Of a stretch of DNA of 64,000 nucleotides, positions 54,162 through 63,889 are shown in pieces. This DNA comes from Bacteroidales bacterium. GTDB taxonomy: Bacteria; Bacteroidota; Bacteroidia; Bacteroidales; UBA932. The notes under the pieces are model-generated. The model was not told the origin of the DNA and made no database searches. It was given only the letters and a program-made list of their open reading frames with translations. The stretch's first letter is position 1. Each line of letters begins with the position of its first letter. A program made the translations under genes and the position numbers. The stretch is from contig JAFZOU010000096.1 in NCBI GenBank assembly GCA_017550525.1, positions 1-64,000 of the forward strand, written 5' to 3'.

Positions 54162-54718
54162 ACCGTAGCATCGTCATAATCCGCTATGCCACAGCGCTTG
54201 TGAAATATGCCCGTGAGAGCGGGCAGGGGGAACTTGTATGCTCTGAGGCTCAGACCCTTCTTGGTGCCATCCGCACCGTCCCGGAACTCAGGCGTATGGT
54301 TACAGCCGCCGATGACGTGGTGTCTCCCTTCGACAAGAAGAAACTCCTCCAATCGGCCCTTGGAAACAGGCTCTCCACTGAGATGAGCCGCTTCCTCACC
54401 CTCCTTAACCAAAATGGGCGAATGGACCTTGTGGAGGATATCCTGAGGGATTTTGTAGAGTTCTACCACAGGAGCATCGGCATAAGGAAAGCCCGTCTTA
54501 CTACTGCGCGTGAGCCGTCGGAACGCCTTCTTCAGCGCCTGAAGGCCCTTGTGAAGCAAAAGACCGGGGACGATGTAATGATTGAAGTCGAGGTGGACCC
54601 TGACCTTGTGGGAGGGTTTGTCTTTGACCTTGACGACTACCTTCTGGATGCCAGCGTACGGCGCCAGCTGGACCTTATCCGTGAACAGTTTATAGAAAAG
54701 AATAGAAGAATTATCTGA
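54158..54718 (+). CDS. atpH: ATP synthase F1 subunit delta
   Basis: Subunit delta joins the peripheral stalk to the alpha subunits. The 186 residues show the OSCP/delta pattern: [14 protein letters not shown] at the start, and the C-terminal [33 protein letters not shown], where the glycine-rich turn is the family signature. It starts with GTG overlapping the atpF stop. Confidence 0.93.
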   Translation: MNRSIVIIRYATALVKYARESGQGELVCSEAQTLLGAIRTVPELRRMVTAADDVVSPFDKKKLLQSALGNRLSTEMSRFLTLLNQNGRMDLVEDILRDFVEFYHRSIGIRKARLTTAREPSERLLQRLKALVKQKTGDDVMIEVEVDPDLVGGFVFDLDDYLLDASVRRQLDLIREQFIEKNRRII

Positions 54719-56328
54719 TGAGCGTATCTCTTAAACCAAGCGAAGTAAGCGACATCCTGCTAAGTCAGCTCAGGGATATGAAAAACGATCTCCAGTTTGA
54801 GGAGATCGGAAAGGCCCTTCAGGTGAGTGACGGCGTAGTTCGCATATATGGCCTTGATCACGCCGAGGCAGGGGAACTCCTTGACTGCGGCGGCGGAGTC
54901 ATGGCCGTTGTGATGAACCTTGAGGCCGATAACGTGGGTGCCGTCCTTATGGGCCCCACGGACCACGTGAAGGAAGGAATGCTGGTGCGCCGTACAGGTC
55001 GCATCGCCTCCGTGGGGGTGAACGACAGCCTCCTTGGCAGGGTGATAGACCCTCTTGGCAACCCCCTGGACGGCCTCGGTGCCGTTGGCGGGGAGAAAAT
55101 AGATATGCCTCTGGAGCGTAAGGCTCCGGGCGTCATCTACCGCCAGCCGGTTTCAGAGCCTCTCCAGACAGGCCTGAAGGCTATTGATGCAATGATTCCT
55201 ATCGGCCGCGGTCAGCGTGAGCTCATCATTGGAGACCGCCAGACCGGTAAGACAGCTATAGCCATAGATACCATCATCAATCAGAGAAGCGCCTATGAGG
55301 CCGGAGACCCCGTGTACTGCATCTATGTGGCCGTGGGCCAGAAGGGCTCCACGGTGGCTTCCATAGTCCAGACTCTGAGGGAACATAAGGCAATGGACTA
55401 CACCATTGTGGTGGCTGCTACGGCTGCAGATCCCGCCGCACTGCAGTATTATGCTCCGTTTGCAGGAGCCGCAATTGGAGAGTACTTCCGTGACACCGGC
55501 CGCCACGCCCTTGTGGTGTTCGACGACCTCTCGAAGCAGGCCGTGGCATACCGTGAGGTGTCTCTGATTTTGAAACGTCCTTCCGGCCGTGAGGCATATC
55601 CCGGAGATATTTTCTACCTGCATTCACGCCTTCTTGAGCGCGCAGCCCGCATCATCGACCAGCAAGAGGTTGCGGCTCAGATGAACGATCTCCCTGAGGC
55701 CCTGAAGGACAAGGTGAAGGGCGGAGGATCCCTTACGGCTCTTCCCATAATCGAGACTCAGGCTGGTGATGTATCGGCCTATATCCCTACAAACGTGATT
55801 TCCATCACGGACGGTCAGATTTACCTGGAGCAGGCGCTATTCAACCAGGGCGTACGTCCCGCAATCAATGTGGGTATATCCGTGTCCCGTGTAGGTGGCA
55901 GCGCCCAGGTGAAGTCCATGAAGAAGGTGGCAGGTACACTTAAGATAGACCAGGCCCAGTGGGCGGAGCTTGAGGCCTTCTCAAAGTTCTCGTCCGATGT
56001 TGATAAAGTAACTGAACTTGCTCTGGATAAGGGTAGGAAGAACAATCAGCTCCTTATCCAGCCCCAGTACAGCCCCATGCCGGTAGGGGAGCAGGTGGCG
56101 GTGCTCTACTGCGGCACGCACGGCCTTATGAGGGACATTCCAGTCTCCTCTGTCCGCGCCTTCCAGGACGCCTTCCTTGACCGCCTCCGCGCCACGCACT
56201 CTTCTGATGTCCTTGCCCCTCTTGGAGAAGGCAAACTTACCCCTGAGATTGAAAAGATCCTCTCAGACACGGCCGAATCAGTAATTATGGGCCTGGCAGA
56301 TAAGTGGTTGAGTATAAGTGAATTATGA
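54718..56328 (+). CDS. atpA: ATP synthase F1 subunit alpha
   Basis: Non-catalytic nucleotide-binding subunit. The 536 residues contain the P-loop [18 protein letters not shown] (about residues 170-187), [38 protein letters not shown] and [19 protein letters not shown] (arginine finger region). Its start overlaps the atpH stop by 1 nt. A 73-bp gap with no clear feature follows before atpG. Confidence 0.98.
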   Translation: MSVSLKPSEVSDILLSQLRDMKNDLQFEEIGKALQVSDGVVRIYGLDHAEAGELLDCGGGVMAVVMNLEADNVGAVLMGPTDHVKEGMLVRRTGRIASVGVNDSLLGRVIDPLGNPLDGLGAVGGEKIDMPLERKAPGVIYRQPVSEPLQTGLKAIDAMIPIGRGQRELIIGDRQTGKTAIAIDTIINQRSAYEAGDPVYCIYVAVGQKGSTVASIVQTLREHKAMDYTIVVAATAADPAALQYYAPFAGAAIGEYFRDTGRHALVVFDDLSKQAVAYREVSLILKRPSGREAYPGDIFYLHSRLLERAARIIDQQEVAAQMNDLPEALKDKVKGGGSLTALPIIETQAGDVSAYIPTNVISITDGQIYLEQALFNQGVRPAINVGISVSRVGGSAQVKSMKKVAGTLKIDQAQWAELEAFSKFSSDVDKVTELALDKGRKNNQLLIQPQYSPMPVGEQVAVLYCGTHGLMRDIPVSSVRAFQDAFLDRLRATHSSDVLAPLGEGKLTPEIEKILSDTAESVIMGLADKWLSISEL

Positions 56329-56401
56329 AAATATGGTTGTGCATATTGTCAAACCTGATTAATGTAAAGTATTGACTATAAGTTAGATAAGCGCCAGGGC
56401 C

Positions 56402-57325
56402 ATGCCAACGTTAAAGGAAATAAAGGGCCGGATAGGGTCTGTGAAGAGTACGCTGAAGATAACATCGGCGATGAAGCTGGTGTCATCGGCCAAACTGCGT
56501 AAGGCACAGAATGCAATTGCGGCTATGAGACCTTATGAGGAGGCGCTGCAAAAGATGCTGGCGATGGCTCAGGGTGCAGGTAACGTGCCCGGAAATGTCC
56601 CGTTACCTTCAAAAATGGCCGATTTTGCGGGTAACGTGCTGGAAAAAGTCCCGTCACCTGCAGTGATTGTGGCAATAGCGTCCAACTCTTCCCTTTGCGG
56701 CGGGTTCAATGCCAATGTGATTGCCAAGGTTAGGTCCGTTCGCCGTTCAGGTGACGTGGTGTATTCCATCGGCCGTAAGATGGCCGATGCAATGGCCCGT
56801 GACGGGTTCCGTTCCCCTAAGGATTACTCATCCCTTTCAGAGCATCCGGCATACGCAGAGGCTGCGGCGCTTGTGGAGAAGCTCTCAGAAGACTTCTATG
56901 ATGGTAGGATAAGCGGCGTGACGCTTGTGTACACGCACTTTGTGTCCACTTCCAGGCAGGTTCCGGTGGCTGAGCGCCTGCTGCCGGTGGAGACCCCCGA
57001 TCGAGTCGGGGGTGACGAGGAGGCCGTCATACCCGGCCCATCCTCAGTCATACCCGCCCCCGACCGGGTATCCGAGGCCATCCTGGAGCCATCGGCCCGG
57101 GAACTTCTGGAGGCCCTGCTTCCCCGTACACTGAAACTGAAACTTTACGCGGCGCTCCTTGACAGCGCGGCGGCGGAACATGCGGCCCGCACGGTTGCCA
57201 TGCAAACGGCAACTGACAATGCAGAGGACCTGCTTTCCGAACTTACTCTGCAGTACAACAAGGGCCGTCAGCAGAAGATTACGTCGGAAATCCTGGACCT
57301 CGCTGGAGGCCAGGCCGCCGAATAA
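56402..57325 (+). CDS. atpG: ATP synthase F1 subunit gamma with in-frame repeat insertions
   Basis: Gamma is the central rotor shaft. The N-terminal helix (LKEIKGRIGSVKSTLKITSAMKLVSSAKLRKAQ) and the C-terminal helix (HAARTVAMQTATDNAEDLLSELTLQYNKGRQQKITSEILDL) are conserved. Between them, about residues 197-224 (PDRVGGDEEAVIPGPSS..., ...APDRVSEA) are encoded by two palindromic repeats (56990-57073) that keep the frame. This loop lies in the globular foot, where extra residues are tolerated. At 307 residues it is somewhat longer than typical. It ends the operon. Confidence 0.95.
   Translation: MPTLKEIKGRIGSVKSTLKITSAMKLVSSAKLRKAQNAIAAMRPYEEALQKMLAMAQGAGNVPGNVPLPSKMADFAGNVLEKVPSPAVIVAIASNSSLCGGFNANVIAKVRSVRRSGDVVYSIGRKMADAMARDGFRSPKDYSSLSEHPAYAEAAALVEKLSEDFYDGRISGVTLVYTHFVSTSRQVPVAERLLPVETPDRVGGDEEAVIPGPSSVIPAPDRVSEAILEPSARELLEALLPRTLKLKLYAALLDSAAAEHAARTVAMQTATDNAEDLLSELTLQYNKGRQQKITSEILDLAGGQAAE
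56990..57073. repeat. Two GTCATTC-type repeats inside atpG
   Basis: One inverted unit (GAGACCCCCGATCGAGTCGG, ending GGTGAC, 56990-57016) and one direct unit (GTCATACCCGCCCCCGACCG, ending GGTATCC, 57047-57073), with a partial copy (GTCATACCCGGCCC) between them. All are translated as part of gamma. Confidence 0.8.
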
Positions 57326-57345
57326 GACTAGACTAACCACATAAA

Positions 57346-58278
57346 ATGAAAAACATTCTCGAAATTCTGAAAACCTGGAAATTCTGGAAGGAACTGTTCA
57401 TAATGACTGCCGGTATGACCATAGCGGCAGCGGCTGTGTACTACTTCCTTATGCCTTCAAAACTTGTTGTAGGTTCCATCACGGGTCTTTCCATCGTGAT
57501 TGGAAAACTGCTGAATATGGCGGGTATCGGCATCAGGGTGTCGCAGGTGATTGTTATAATCAATGCTATCCTTCTGGTGCTGGCCTGGATTCTCATCGGT
57601 AAGGAATTCGGCGCCAAGACCGTTTACACGGCACTTATCCTTGGTCCGCTGGTGGATTTCTGGGAGAAGGTGCTGCCCATAGAACGCCTTCTGGAGCCGG
57701 GGCAGATGTCCCTTATGAACGACCCCTGGTTCGACCTCCTTTGTTTTGTGCTTATCCTCAGTGCTTCCCAGACCATCCTGTTTCATATAAATGCATCAAC
57801 GGGAGGGCTGGATATCCTGGCAAAGATTGTGAACAAGTACATGCACGTTGATATCGGCACATCAGTTTCCGTTGCCGGAGCCATCATCTGCTGCACGGCG
57901 TTCGCCATCAACCCGTTCAGGCTGGTTGTAATCGGCCTTATCGGAACCTGGATCAACGGCATTGCGCTGGATTATTTCACCGCGGGCCTTAACCGCAGAA
58001 AGAGGGTGTGCATCATTTCCTCTCAGTACGAGCGTCTGCGCAAGTACATCATCGAGGACCTTGAGCGAGGCTGCTCACTGTACAACGTAACCGGCGGCTA
58101 TAATGGCCATCAGAACGTTGAGATCCAGGCCCTCCTGACCCAGGATGAGTTTGCCCATCTTATGGATTATATGAAGAAGAACGACATCCACGGATTCATC
58201 ACCGCCGGCAATGTGAGCGAAATTTACGGTGACTGGCACAAAAAAACTCGTAAAAAGAAGAGTTTGGCACAGAATTAG
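57346..58278 (+). CDS. YitT family membrane protein
   Basis: The 310-residue protein has about five membrane helices (MTAGMTIAAAAVYYFLMP, GLSIVIGKLL, VIVIINAILLVLAWILIG and others). A C-terminal DUF2179 cytoplasmic domain follows (RVCIISSQYERLRKYIIEDLERGCSLYNVTGGYNG, about residues 222-256). The transported or sensed compound is unknown. It begins 20 bp after atpG on the same strand, so it may be read through from the atp operon. Confidence 0.9.
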   Translation: MKNILEILKTWKFWKELFIMTAGMTIAAAAVYYFLMPSKLVVGSITGLSIVIGKLLNMAGIGIRVSQVIVIINAILLVLAWILIGKEFGAKTVYTALILGPLVDFWEKVLPIERLLEPGQMSLMNDPWFDLLCFVLILSASQTILFHINASTGGLDILAKIVNKYMHVDIGTSVSVAGAIICCTAFAINPFRLVVIGLIGTWINGIALDYFTAGLNRRKRVCIISSQYERLRKYIIEDLERGCSLYNVTGGYNGHQNVEIQALLTQDEFAHLMDYMKKNDIHGFITAGNVSEIYGDWHKKTRKKKSLAQN

Positions 58279-58320
58279 ATATAAGAGGTATCAGACATAA
58301 ATATTGATACCTTACCATAT

Positions 58321-58362
58321 ACCCGCCGCCAATTGTGAAATTCGCGTGCGGGTTTCTTTTTT
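58321..58362 (+). terminator. Terminator after yitT
   Basis: ACCCGC pairs with GCGGGT over a 21-nt loop, followed by TTTCTTTTTT. Confidence 0.65.
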
Positions 58363-58518
58363 GCCTTTGCGCTATGCCGCCGTATTTAATGCCGATGCGG
58401 TGGGGCTTAACTCGCTTACTGTCAGTCGCTTACACAATCGTTTGGGATTACTGGTAATCCCAAAGAACTCCACAACTAACTGTGTATCAGTCGTTTGGCT
58501 TCCACTGGTTCGGGGGGC

Positions 58519-58606
58519 TGGACCTGGTCCACCACATTCTTGGACCTGGTCCACCGCCTTGCAACCTGACTGCTGTCCTGCTGACCGCATTCTTGGACCT
58601 GGTCCA
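58519..58606. repeat. Three TGGACCTGGTCCA palindromes
   Basis: Exact copies at 58519, 58541 and 58594 in an intergenic stretch of about 530 bp with no gene. Spacers share ACCGC(A/C)TTCT or CCGCCT sequences, so this is a short irregular array. Confidence 0.75.
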
Positions 58607-58772
58607 CCGCCTCGTGACCTGGCGGCAGTCCTGCCTCAGCCGTGTTGACAGCTAGAACGCCTAGAATGAGGTTTTTGTGTCAACACGGCAAAGAAATCGG
58701 TCCAAAACGCCAAAAACGTTGCCGTGTGGGCACCGGAATCGGCCACAGGAGCGTTTTACGTGTCAACACGGC
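58584..58772. repeat. Left copy of a 189-bp inverted repeat
   Basis: It runs from ACCGCATTCT through the third TGGACCTGGTCCA to TGTCAACACGGC and is nearly identical to the reverse complement of 60828-61016. Internally GCCGTGTTGACA and TGTCAACACGGC form their own palindromes. It ends 36 bp before the antiporter stop codon. Confidence 0.85.
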
Positions 58773-58807
58773 AAAGGGCGAACATCACGGAAACCGCCCT
58801 TCCAAAC

Positions 58808-60160
58808 CTATTTCCGCAGGTATTTCCACCCTATGACCGGCAGGGTGAAGGCCAGGAGGCATGCGGCTATCCAGAAGATGGATACCGGTGCAAAGTTGTA
58901 GGCCCCAGCAACGGTGTTCCCCTCAATTAGGAAGCCGCTCACAACGCTCTGAAGGCCGGCAGCTGCATAACTGGAGATTCCCACTATACCAAGCGCCGCG
59001 CCGGTAGCTTTGCGGGGCACGAAGTCCAAAGCCATGAGCCCGGCCACAATGCAGAAAACCACGCTGAAGGCAAAGCTGAACAGGGCCACAAAGGCCATGT
59101 TGCCCCAGAAACCGCCTCCAAGGAACAGGAACGCAGCCAGTGAGCACACGGCAAGGATGCCAGAAACCACCACCGGCCTTACACGGTTGCCTCTGAGAAG
59201 GACATCCGATATCCACCCTGCGGCAAGGTTACCCGCCACGCCAAAAATCTCGGCCAGGCCAATCACCTGCGTAGCTCTCTCAAGGGAGAAGCCCTTCTGC
59301 TTCTGGAGGAACAGCACGCCCCAGTCGGAGACCGCGTGCTGAGTCACGTACAAAAATGCCGTGGAGATGGCTATGACCCAGATTCCGGGATGTTTGAACA
59401 CCCATTTCTGGAGTTCCCGCGTTGGTTTTTTGTCAAGGGGCCGGGTTTCTTCTCCGGAGAGTTCCTGGACGGAAGGGAGGCCCTGGCTTTCGGGGGTATC
59501 GGCAATGAAAATGAGGGACACGGCTAGGCCGATAATCCCCGCCACCGCGGCAGCCATAAATCCCCACTGCCAACCCGCTGCGGCAACGATAAAGCCCGTC
59601 ATCATCATTGAGAGGGCCTTTCCAAGCTGAGGGGTGGAGGAGAAGATGCTGTAGTATCGGCCCCTCATGGAGAGGGGAAACCAGCGGGAGAGGCTGATTG
59701 TTCCGGGCGGGGAGCCCATAGACTGCATCCAGCCGTTGATGCCCCAGAGGAGGGTGAAGGTAACCAACATCACAATGGAGCCAAAGCCCAGAGGGCCTTG
59801 CAGGAGGCCCATCAGCCCAAGAATCAGGTTGACTGCGGCCGATATCCCTATGCCCACCGCCATGAACCGGCGGATGTTGCAATAATCGGCAATGAAGCCG
59901 TTGAGGAATTTCCCCACCGCGTAGACAAAGTAGAATGCGGATCCTATGATGCCAAGCTGCCCCGCCGAAAGCACGCCTCCGTCAATGAGCGGCTGCTTCA
60001 CCACGCCAAGGGTCATCCGGCATACATAATATAATGTATAGGCCACGGTGACGCCCCAGAATGTGCGGCTCCTCAGGCGCCTGTATGTGGCGTCCACCTC
60101 ACCTGACGGCACTTTTGCTGCCGACGGCTTGCTTATGCGGAAGTGACTATAGAGGGACAT
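58808..60160 (-). CDS. MFS organophosphate:phosphate antiporter (GlpT/UhpT-like)
   Basis: The 450-residue protein has twelve membrane helices and the OPA-family start (YRRLRSRTFWGVTVAYTLYYVCRMTLGVVKQPLI), the loop FLNGFIADYCNIRRFMAVG and WGINGWMQSMGSPPGTISLSRWF. Members exchange sugar or glycerol phosphates for phosphate across the inner membrane; the exact substrate cannot be told. It starts 2 nt after the HAD phosphatase gene, with which it forms an operon. The pair is enclosed by the inverted repeat. Confidence 0.9.
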   Translation of the reverse strand: MSLYSHFRISKPSAAKVPSGEVDATYRRLRSRTFWGVTVAYTLYYVCRMTLGVVKQPLIDGGVLSAGQLGIIGSAFYFVYAVGKFLNGFIADYCNIRRFMAVGIGISAAVNLILGLMGLLQGPLGFGSIVMLVTFTLLWGINGWMQSMGSPPGTISLSRWFPLSMRGRYYSIFSSTPQLGKALSMMMTGFIVAAAGWQWGFMAAAVAGIIGLAVSLIFIADTPESQGLPSVQELSGEETRPLDKKPTRELQKWVFKHPGIWVIAISTAFLYVTQHAVSDWGVLFLQKQKGFSLERATQVIGLAEIFGVAGNLAAGWISDVLLRGNRVRPVVVSGILAVCSLAAFLFLGGGFWGNMAFVALFSFAFSVVFCIVAGLMALDFVPRKATGAALGIVGISSYAAAGLQSVVSGFLIEGNTVAGAYNFAPVSIFWIAACLLAFTLPVIGWKYLRK

Positions 60161-60162
60161 TT

Positions 60163-60777
60163 CTAGCAGTCTGAGAGTAGAAGGCCAAGATCCGTTCCGG
60201 GATTGTAGAGGCGGGCATCCAGGCCTACCGCCCTGGCGCCGTCTACGTTGGCCTTGTTGTCATCTATGAAAAGGATCTCCTGCGGAGGCAGACCAATCCT
60301 CTGGATCACGTACCGGTAGAACTCCGGGGCCGGTTTCATAAGCTTAAGGTCTGACGATATGAACTGACCCTTGAATGTTTCATCGGGGTCCAGCCCGTTG
60401 TCCTTCAGTATCCTGAGGCAGTGCCTCATGGAGATTGGATTGTTGTTGGAAAGAAGGTAGAGAGGGTACTTCCCCTTAAGGTCTTTCACTGCCTGGACAG
60501 TACGGGGATCCATCTTTCTGTCCAGAAGTTCCCCCATGGCGTACTCCACATCCTGAGGCTTTGTTCCGGGGCGGGACTCTGCAATGACAAGATCCTTGAA
60601 GTGCTGCTCGCTGAGGCGGCCACCCTCCAGCTCCCCGTAAATACCCTTCTGGTGATAAGGGTCCAGGAGCTCAGTGATTCTTTCAAAGCCAAGGGTGGAG
60701 CGGAATGCTTCTATGCATCTGCTCATATTGAGGCCGATAAGTACCCCACCTATGTCAAATACTATTGCTTTAGGCAT
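60163..60777 (-). CDS. HAD-superfamily phosphatase
   Basis: The 204 residues have the HAD subfamily IA motifs: VFDIGGVLIGLN (motif I with the nucleophile Asp, about residues 7-18), YLLSNNNP (motif II), a conserved Lys in KLMKPAPEFYRYV (motif III) and ILFIDDNKANVDGA (motif IV). The second motif I Asp is Gly here, a common variation in this subgroup. The likely substrates are sugar phosphates imported by the antiporter next to it. Confidence 0.9.
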   Translation of the reverse strand: MPKAIVFDIGGVLIGLNMSRCIEAFRSTLGFERITELLDPYHQKGIYGELEGGRLSEQHFKDLVIAESRPGTKPQDVEYAMGELLDRKMDPRTVQAVKDLKGKYPLYLLSNNNPISMRHCLRILKDNGLDPDETFKGQFISSDLKLMKPAPEFYRYVIQRIGLPPQEILFIDDNKANVDGARAVGLDARLYNPGTDLGLLLSDC

Positions 60778-60827
60778 AATTCAGTGCACAAAGGTAGTCA
60801 TTTGCCACGGCATTCGCAAAAGTCCCG

Positions 60828-61016
60828 GCCATGTTGACACGTAAAACGCTCCTGTGTCCGATTCCGGTGCCCACACGGCAACGTTTTTGGCGTTTTGGGG
60901 TAATTTCCTTGCCGTGTTGACACAAAAACCCCATTCTGAGCGTTTTGGCTGTCAACACGGCTGAGGCAGGACTGCCGCCAGGTTACGAGGCGGTGGACCA
61001 GGTCCAAGAATGCGGT
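60828..61016. repeat. Right copy of the 189-bp inverted repeat
   Basis: Reverse complement of the left copy at 58584 with only a few differences. Together they bracket the HAD/antiporter operon, a configuration able to invert by recombination. Confidence 0.85.
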
Positions 61017-61050
61017 GGACCAGGTCCAGGCAGGTGGTGGACTAGGTCCA
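61016..61050. repeat. TGGACCWGGTCCA palindromes beside the inverted repeat
   Basis: TGGACCAGGTCCA at 61016-61028 and TGGACTAGGTCCA at 61038-61050 continue the array begun by the copy at 60994 inside the inverted repeat. Confidence 0.7.
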
Positions 61051-61273
61051 AGGGTAGAATCGGTGGAGGCTAAGTGGTTGATATACAGTGAATTGCAAGA
61101 GTGTCTACCAGAATTATTTCTGGTAGAAGATGCCGTAAGTTGCTGTAAATGAGATGGTTGGCTTCCACTGACAGGGGAGAACCGTCAGGGGAGAACCGCC
61201 AGGGGAGAACCGCTACAGGTGGGACCGTGGAGAATGGAGAACTGCCGAGGAAGAAAACCAGGGAAGGACGGGA
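61051..61273. other. Intergenic region with a 14-bp tandem repeat
   Basis: No gene is recognised. Three consecutive units of NCAGGGGAGAACCG occupy 61171-61212, followed by degenerate copies (GTGGAGAATGGAGAACTG). Downstream is the end of lgt. Confidence 0.6.
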
Positions 61274-62221
61274 CTATTTCCCGGTGGGATGGGCGAAGTG
61301 GGTGGGCTGGGCCTTGGGCTTGGAGGCGGGTTCCGGGTGAACGGCCATGGCGGGCTGCTTCTTCACGTAGGCGTACACCAGGAAGCCTATACCAAGGAGT
61401 ACGAACGGGATGGAGAGGAGCTGGCCCATGTTGAGGGCCATGTTGGCCTCAAAGTCCACCTGGTCGTTTTTCACAAACTCAATGAGGAAGCGGCTGCCGA
61501 AGCACACAATCAGGAATATGCCGATAAACGTGCCCCGGTACAGTTTCTCCAGCCTGTTACGGTACAGCCAGATAAGGAGTAAGCCAAGAAGGAGATATGT
61601 GAGGGCCTCATAGAGCTGCGTGGGATGGCAGGGTACGGTTTCTCCGTTTCTCTCAAATACAAAGCCCCAGGGAAGGGTGGTGGGGCCGCCGTAGATCTCT
61701 GAGTTAAAGAGGTTGCCAAGGCGGATGAAGCACGCTGCAAAGGCCACAGGGATGGCAATGTGGTCAATGACCCAAACGAAGTCGAAGCCGTTTGCCGGGC
61801 CGTACTTACGGGCATACCAGATGATACCAAGGATGATGGCGATGGTGCCGCCATGGCTGGCAAGGCCGCCTTTCCAGGGCATGAAGATTTCCCAGAAGGC
61901 CTGCCAATTGGTCATGCCGCGGGCTGCCACCTGGGGGGAAACGGTACCTCCGAACATCTGGAAGAAAGGTGCCAGATAGTAATCCGGCTCATAGAACAGG
62001 CAGTGGCCTAGGCGTGCGCCCACTATGGTGCATATGAGAAGCATGTATAGCATGGGGTCCAGGAGGGCCTCGCTTATCTTTTCACGATTAAAGAAGCTCT
62101 TCATGATGAACCAGCCCAGGATGAAGCCGCTCACAAAAAGCAGTGAATACCATCTGAGTTCAAAGCCGCCGAGGTGAAGGATGGCGGGGTTCACATTCCA
62201 ATGTACAATGAGTGTTTCCAT
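61274..62221 (-). CDS. lgt: Phosphatidylglycerol--prolipoprotein diacylglyceryl transferase
   Basis: Lgt adds diacylglycerol to the lipobox cysteine, the first step for the many lipoproteins seen here. The 315 residues have seven membrane helices. Diagnostic segments are GLASHGGTIAIILG (catalytic His, near residue 122) and RLGNLFNSEIYG (PG-binding Arg and the Lgt signature, about 165-176). HPTQLYEAL and SRFLIEFVKNDQ follow. The ATG at 62221 gives METLIVHW; the further upstream frame is untypical. A Lys/Pro/Ala tail of about 20 residues lies after the last helix. Confidence 0.95.
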   Translation of the reverse strand: METLIVHWNVNPAILHLGGFELRWYSLLFVSGFILGWFIMKSFFNREKISEALLDPMLYMLLICTIVGARLGHCLFYEPDYYLAPFFQMFGGTVSPQVAARGMTNWQAFWEIFMPWKGGLASHGGTIAIILGIIWYARKYGPANGFDFVWVIDHIAIPVAFAACFIRLGNLFNSEIYGGPTTLPWGFVFERNGETVPCHPTQLYEALTYLLLGLLLIWLYRNRLEKLYRGTFIGIFLIVCFGSRFLIEFVKNDQVDFEANMALNMGQLLSIPFVLLGIGFLVYAYVKKQPAMAVHPEPASKPKAQPTHFAHPTGK

Positions 62222-62243
62222 ACTGCAAATATAATACATTTTT

Positions 62244-62294
62244 GAGATTCCTCGGCTACGCTCGGAATGACAGAGAAGCTACGCTTGGAATGAC
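62244..62294. repeat. GTCATTC repeat pair upstream of lgt
   Basis: A complete inverted unit (GAGATTCCTCGGCTACGC, ending GGAATGAC, 62244-62271) is followed by a truncated second unit (GAAGCTACGCTTGGAATGAC). Confidence 0.85.
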
Positions 62295-62371
62295 AGGGGG
62301 CGAATGAATGACATGTACACTACGTGGGCCCGATTTTTGCAGTAAATTGCCAGCTTATTCAGTTAGTTATT

Positions 62372-63889
62372 ATGTGTGTTAAGAAATTGATCCTTATGCT
62401 TGCCATTCTGCTGCCTTCCGCGGCATGGGCGCAGTATAAGGATTCACCTCAGGAGGCGGCGGACTCTACGCTTATACTTACGCTGGACGACGCCCTCAAA
62501 ATAGCCCTCAGTGAAAATACTTCAGTAAAGGTGGCCGATATGGAGGTCCAGCGCCAGAAATATGCCCGTAAGGGTGCCTACGGCGCGCTTTTCCCCCAGA
62601 TTAATGCAACTGGAATGTACAGTTATGCCATCCAGAAGCAGAAGGTGTTCTTTGGCTCTGACGACGAATCCTCCGGCAGCGGAGGTGGCGGTATGGCATC
62701 AATGATGACAAGCGCCTTCGAGCCCATCATGTACTACATCCAGCAGCTCTATACCGCAACGGCAACTCCGTTTGTGCCCTACCAGGCCCCGCCCCAGGAA
62801 GAGAAGGCTTCTTCCAGCAGTGACCCCATTGAAATGGGCCGTCGCAACCAGGTCCAGCTAGGCCTGAGCGCCTCAATGCCCATCATCAACGCCCAGCTGT
62901 GGGAAAGCCTGTGCCTCACCGGGGACCAGGTGGAACTTGCGGTTGAAAAGGCCCGTGAAAGCCGCCTTGGAACGGTTACCCAGGTAAAGCAGGCCTACTA
63001 TGCCGTCCTCATGGCTAAGGCTTCCTACGACGTTTACAACGCTGTTTTTGAAAACGCCGCCCAGAATCTCAAGACTACGGAGAGCCGCTACAATGTCCAG
63101 AAGGCATCTGAACTTGACCTCGCCCGTGCGCAGAGCTCCCTTGCAGCCGCAATCCCCAACATGTACAACGCAGAGAATGCCATATACCTTTCCCTGTGGC
63201 AGCTCAAGGCCGTGATGGGCCTGGACCTTGACCGCCCGGTGGATATTGTGGGAACACTTGAGGATTACGCGGAGCACATGTTCTATGACATCAACGAGGG
63301 CACGGAGGCCTCACTGGACCGCAACACCCAGCTTCGCCAGCTGGCCGCCCAGGCGGAAATGCTTTCCAAGCAGATAAGGATGCAGCAGTATGCGTACATC
63401 CCCACTTTATCGGCCCAGATATCATATAATTACTATACGCAGAGCGACAAATTCAATCTGAGCCAGTGGAAATGGCTGCCGTCCTCAACGGCGGTATTCT
63501 CCCTGAACATCCCCATCTTCTCCGGCGGGCAGCGCTACCATACCATCAAGCAAACGCGCGTTCAGGCCGATGAACTGGACCTCCAGAGGGAAAACACTGA
63601 GCGTCAGATCCGTATAGGTATCCGCCAGAGCCTCTCCACTATGGATACGGCTATGAAGACGTACGATGCCGCAAAAGAGGCCCTCACCAGCGCAGAGAAG
63701 GCTTACAGCATTGCCTCCAAGAGCTTTGAGGTTGGAAAGAGCACGCTCACGGACCTTAACAACACGGAACTCACTCTCACCCAGACCCGCCTTCAGGCGG
63801 CGCAGGCCGTATACAACTTTGTAGTAGCAAAGGCCGGCCTTGAACAGACATTAGGTTACGATTTTACAGAAGAAAAGACATATGATTAA
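62372..63889 (+). CDS. TolC-family outer-membrane efflux protein
   Basis: The protein (505 residues) has a Sec signal (MCVKKLILMLAILLPSAAWAQ) and the TolC pattern of two homologous halves of long helices and strands: LTLDDALKIALSENTSVKVADMEVQRQ, then TVTQVKQAYYAVLMAKASYDV, then VFSLNIPIFSGGQRYHTIKQTR and KSFEVGKSTLTDLNNTELTLTQTRLQAAQAVYNFVVAKAGLEQTLG. A low-complexity Ser/Gly insertion (DDESSGSGGGGMAS, about residue 95) is unusual. It overlaps the following adaptor gene by 8 nt. Confidence 0.93.
   Translation: MCVKKLILMLAILLPSAAWAQYKDSPQEAADSTLILTLDDALKIALSENTSVKVADMEVQRQKYARKGAYGALFPQINATGMYSYAIQKQKVFFGSDDESSGSGGGGMASMMTSAFEPIMYYIQQLYTATATPFVPYQAPPQEEKASSSSDPIEMGRRNQVQLGLSASMPIINAQLWESLCLTGDQVELAVEKARESRLGTVTQVKQAYYAVLMAKASYDVYNAVFENAAQNLKTTESRYNVQKASELDLARAQSSLAAAIPNMYNAENAIYLSLWQLKAVMGLDLDRPVDIVGTLEDYAEHMFYDINEGTEASLDRNTQLRQLAAQAEMLSKQIRMQQYAYIPTLSAQISYNYYTQSDKFNLSQWKWLPSSTAVFSLNIPIFSGGQRYHTIKQTRVQADELDLQRENTERQIRIGIRQSLSTMDTAMKTYDAAKEALTSAEKAYSIASKSFEVGKSTLTDLNNTELTLTQTRLQAAQAVYNFVVAKAGLEQTLGYDFTEEKTYD

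Noticed and set aside
61171..61212. Short CRISPR array
   Set aside because: Units are directly adjacent with no spacers and there are no cas genes.
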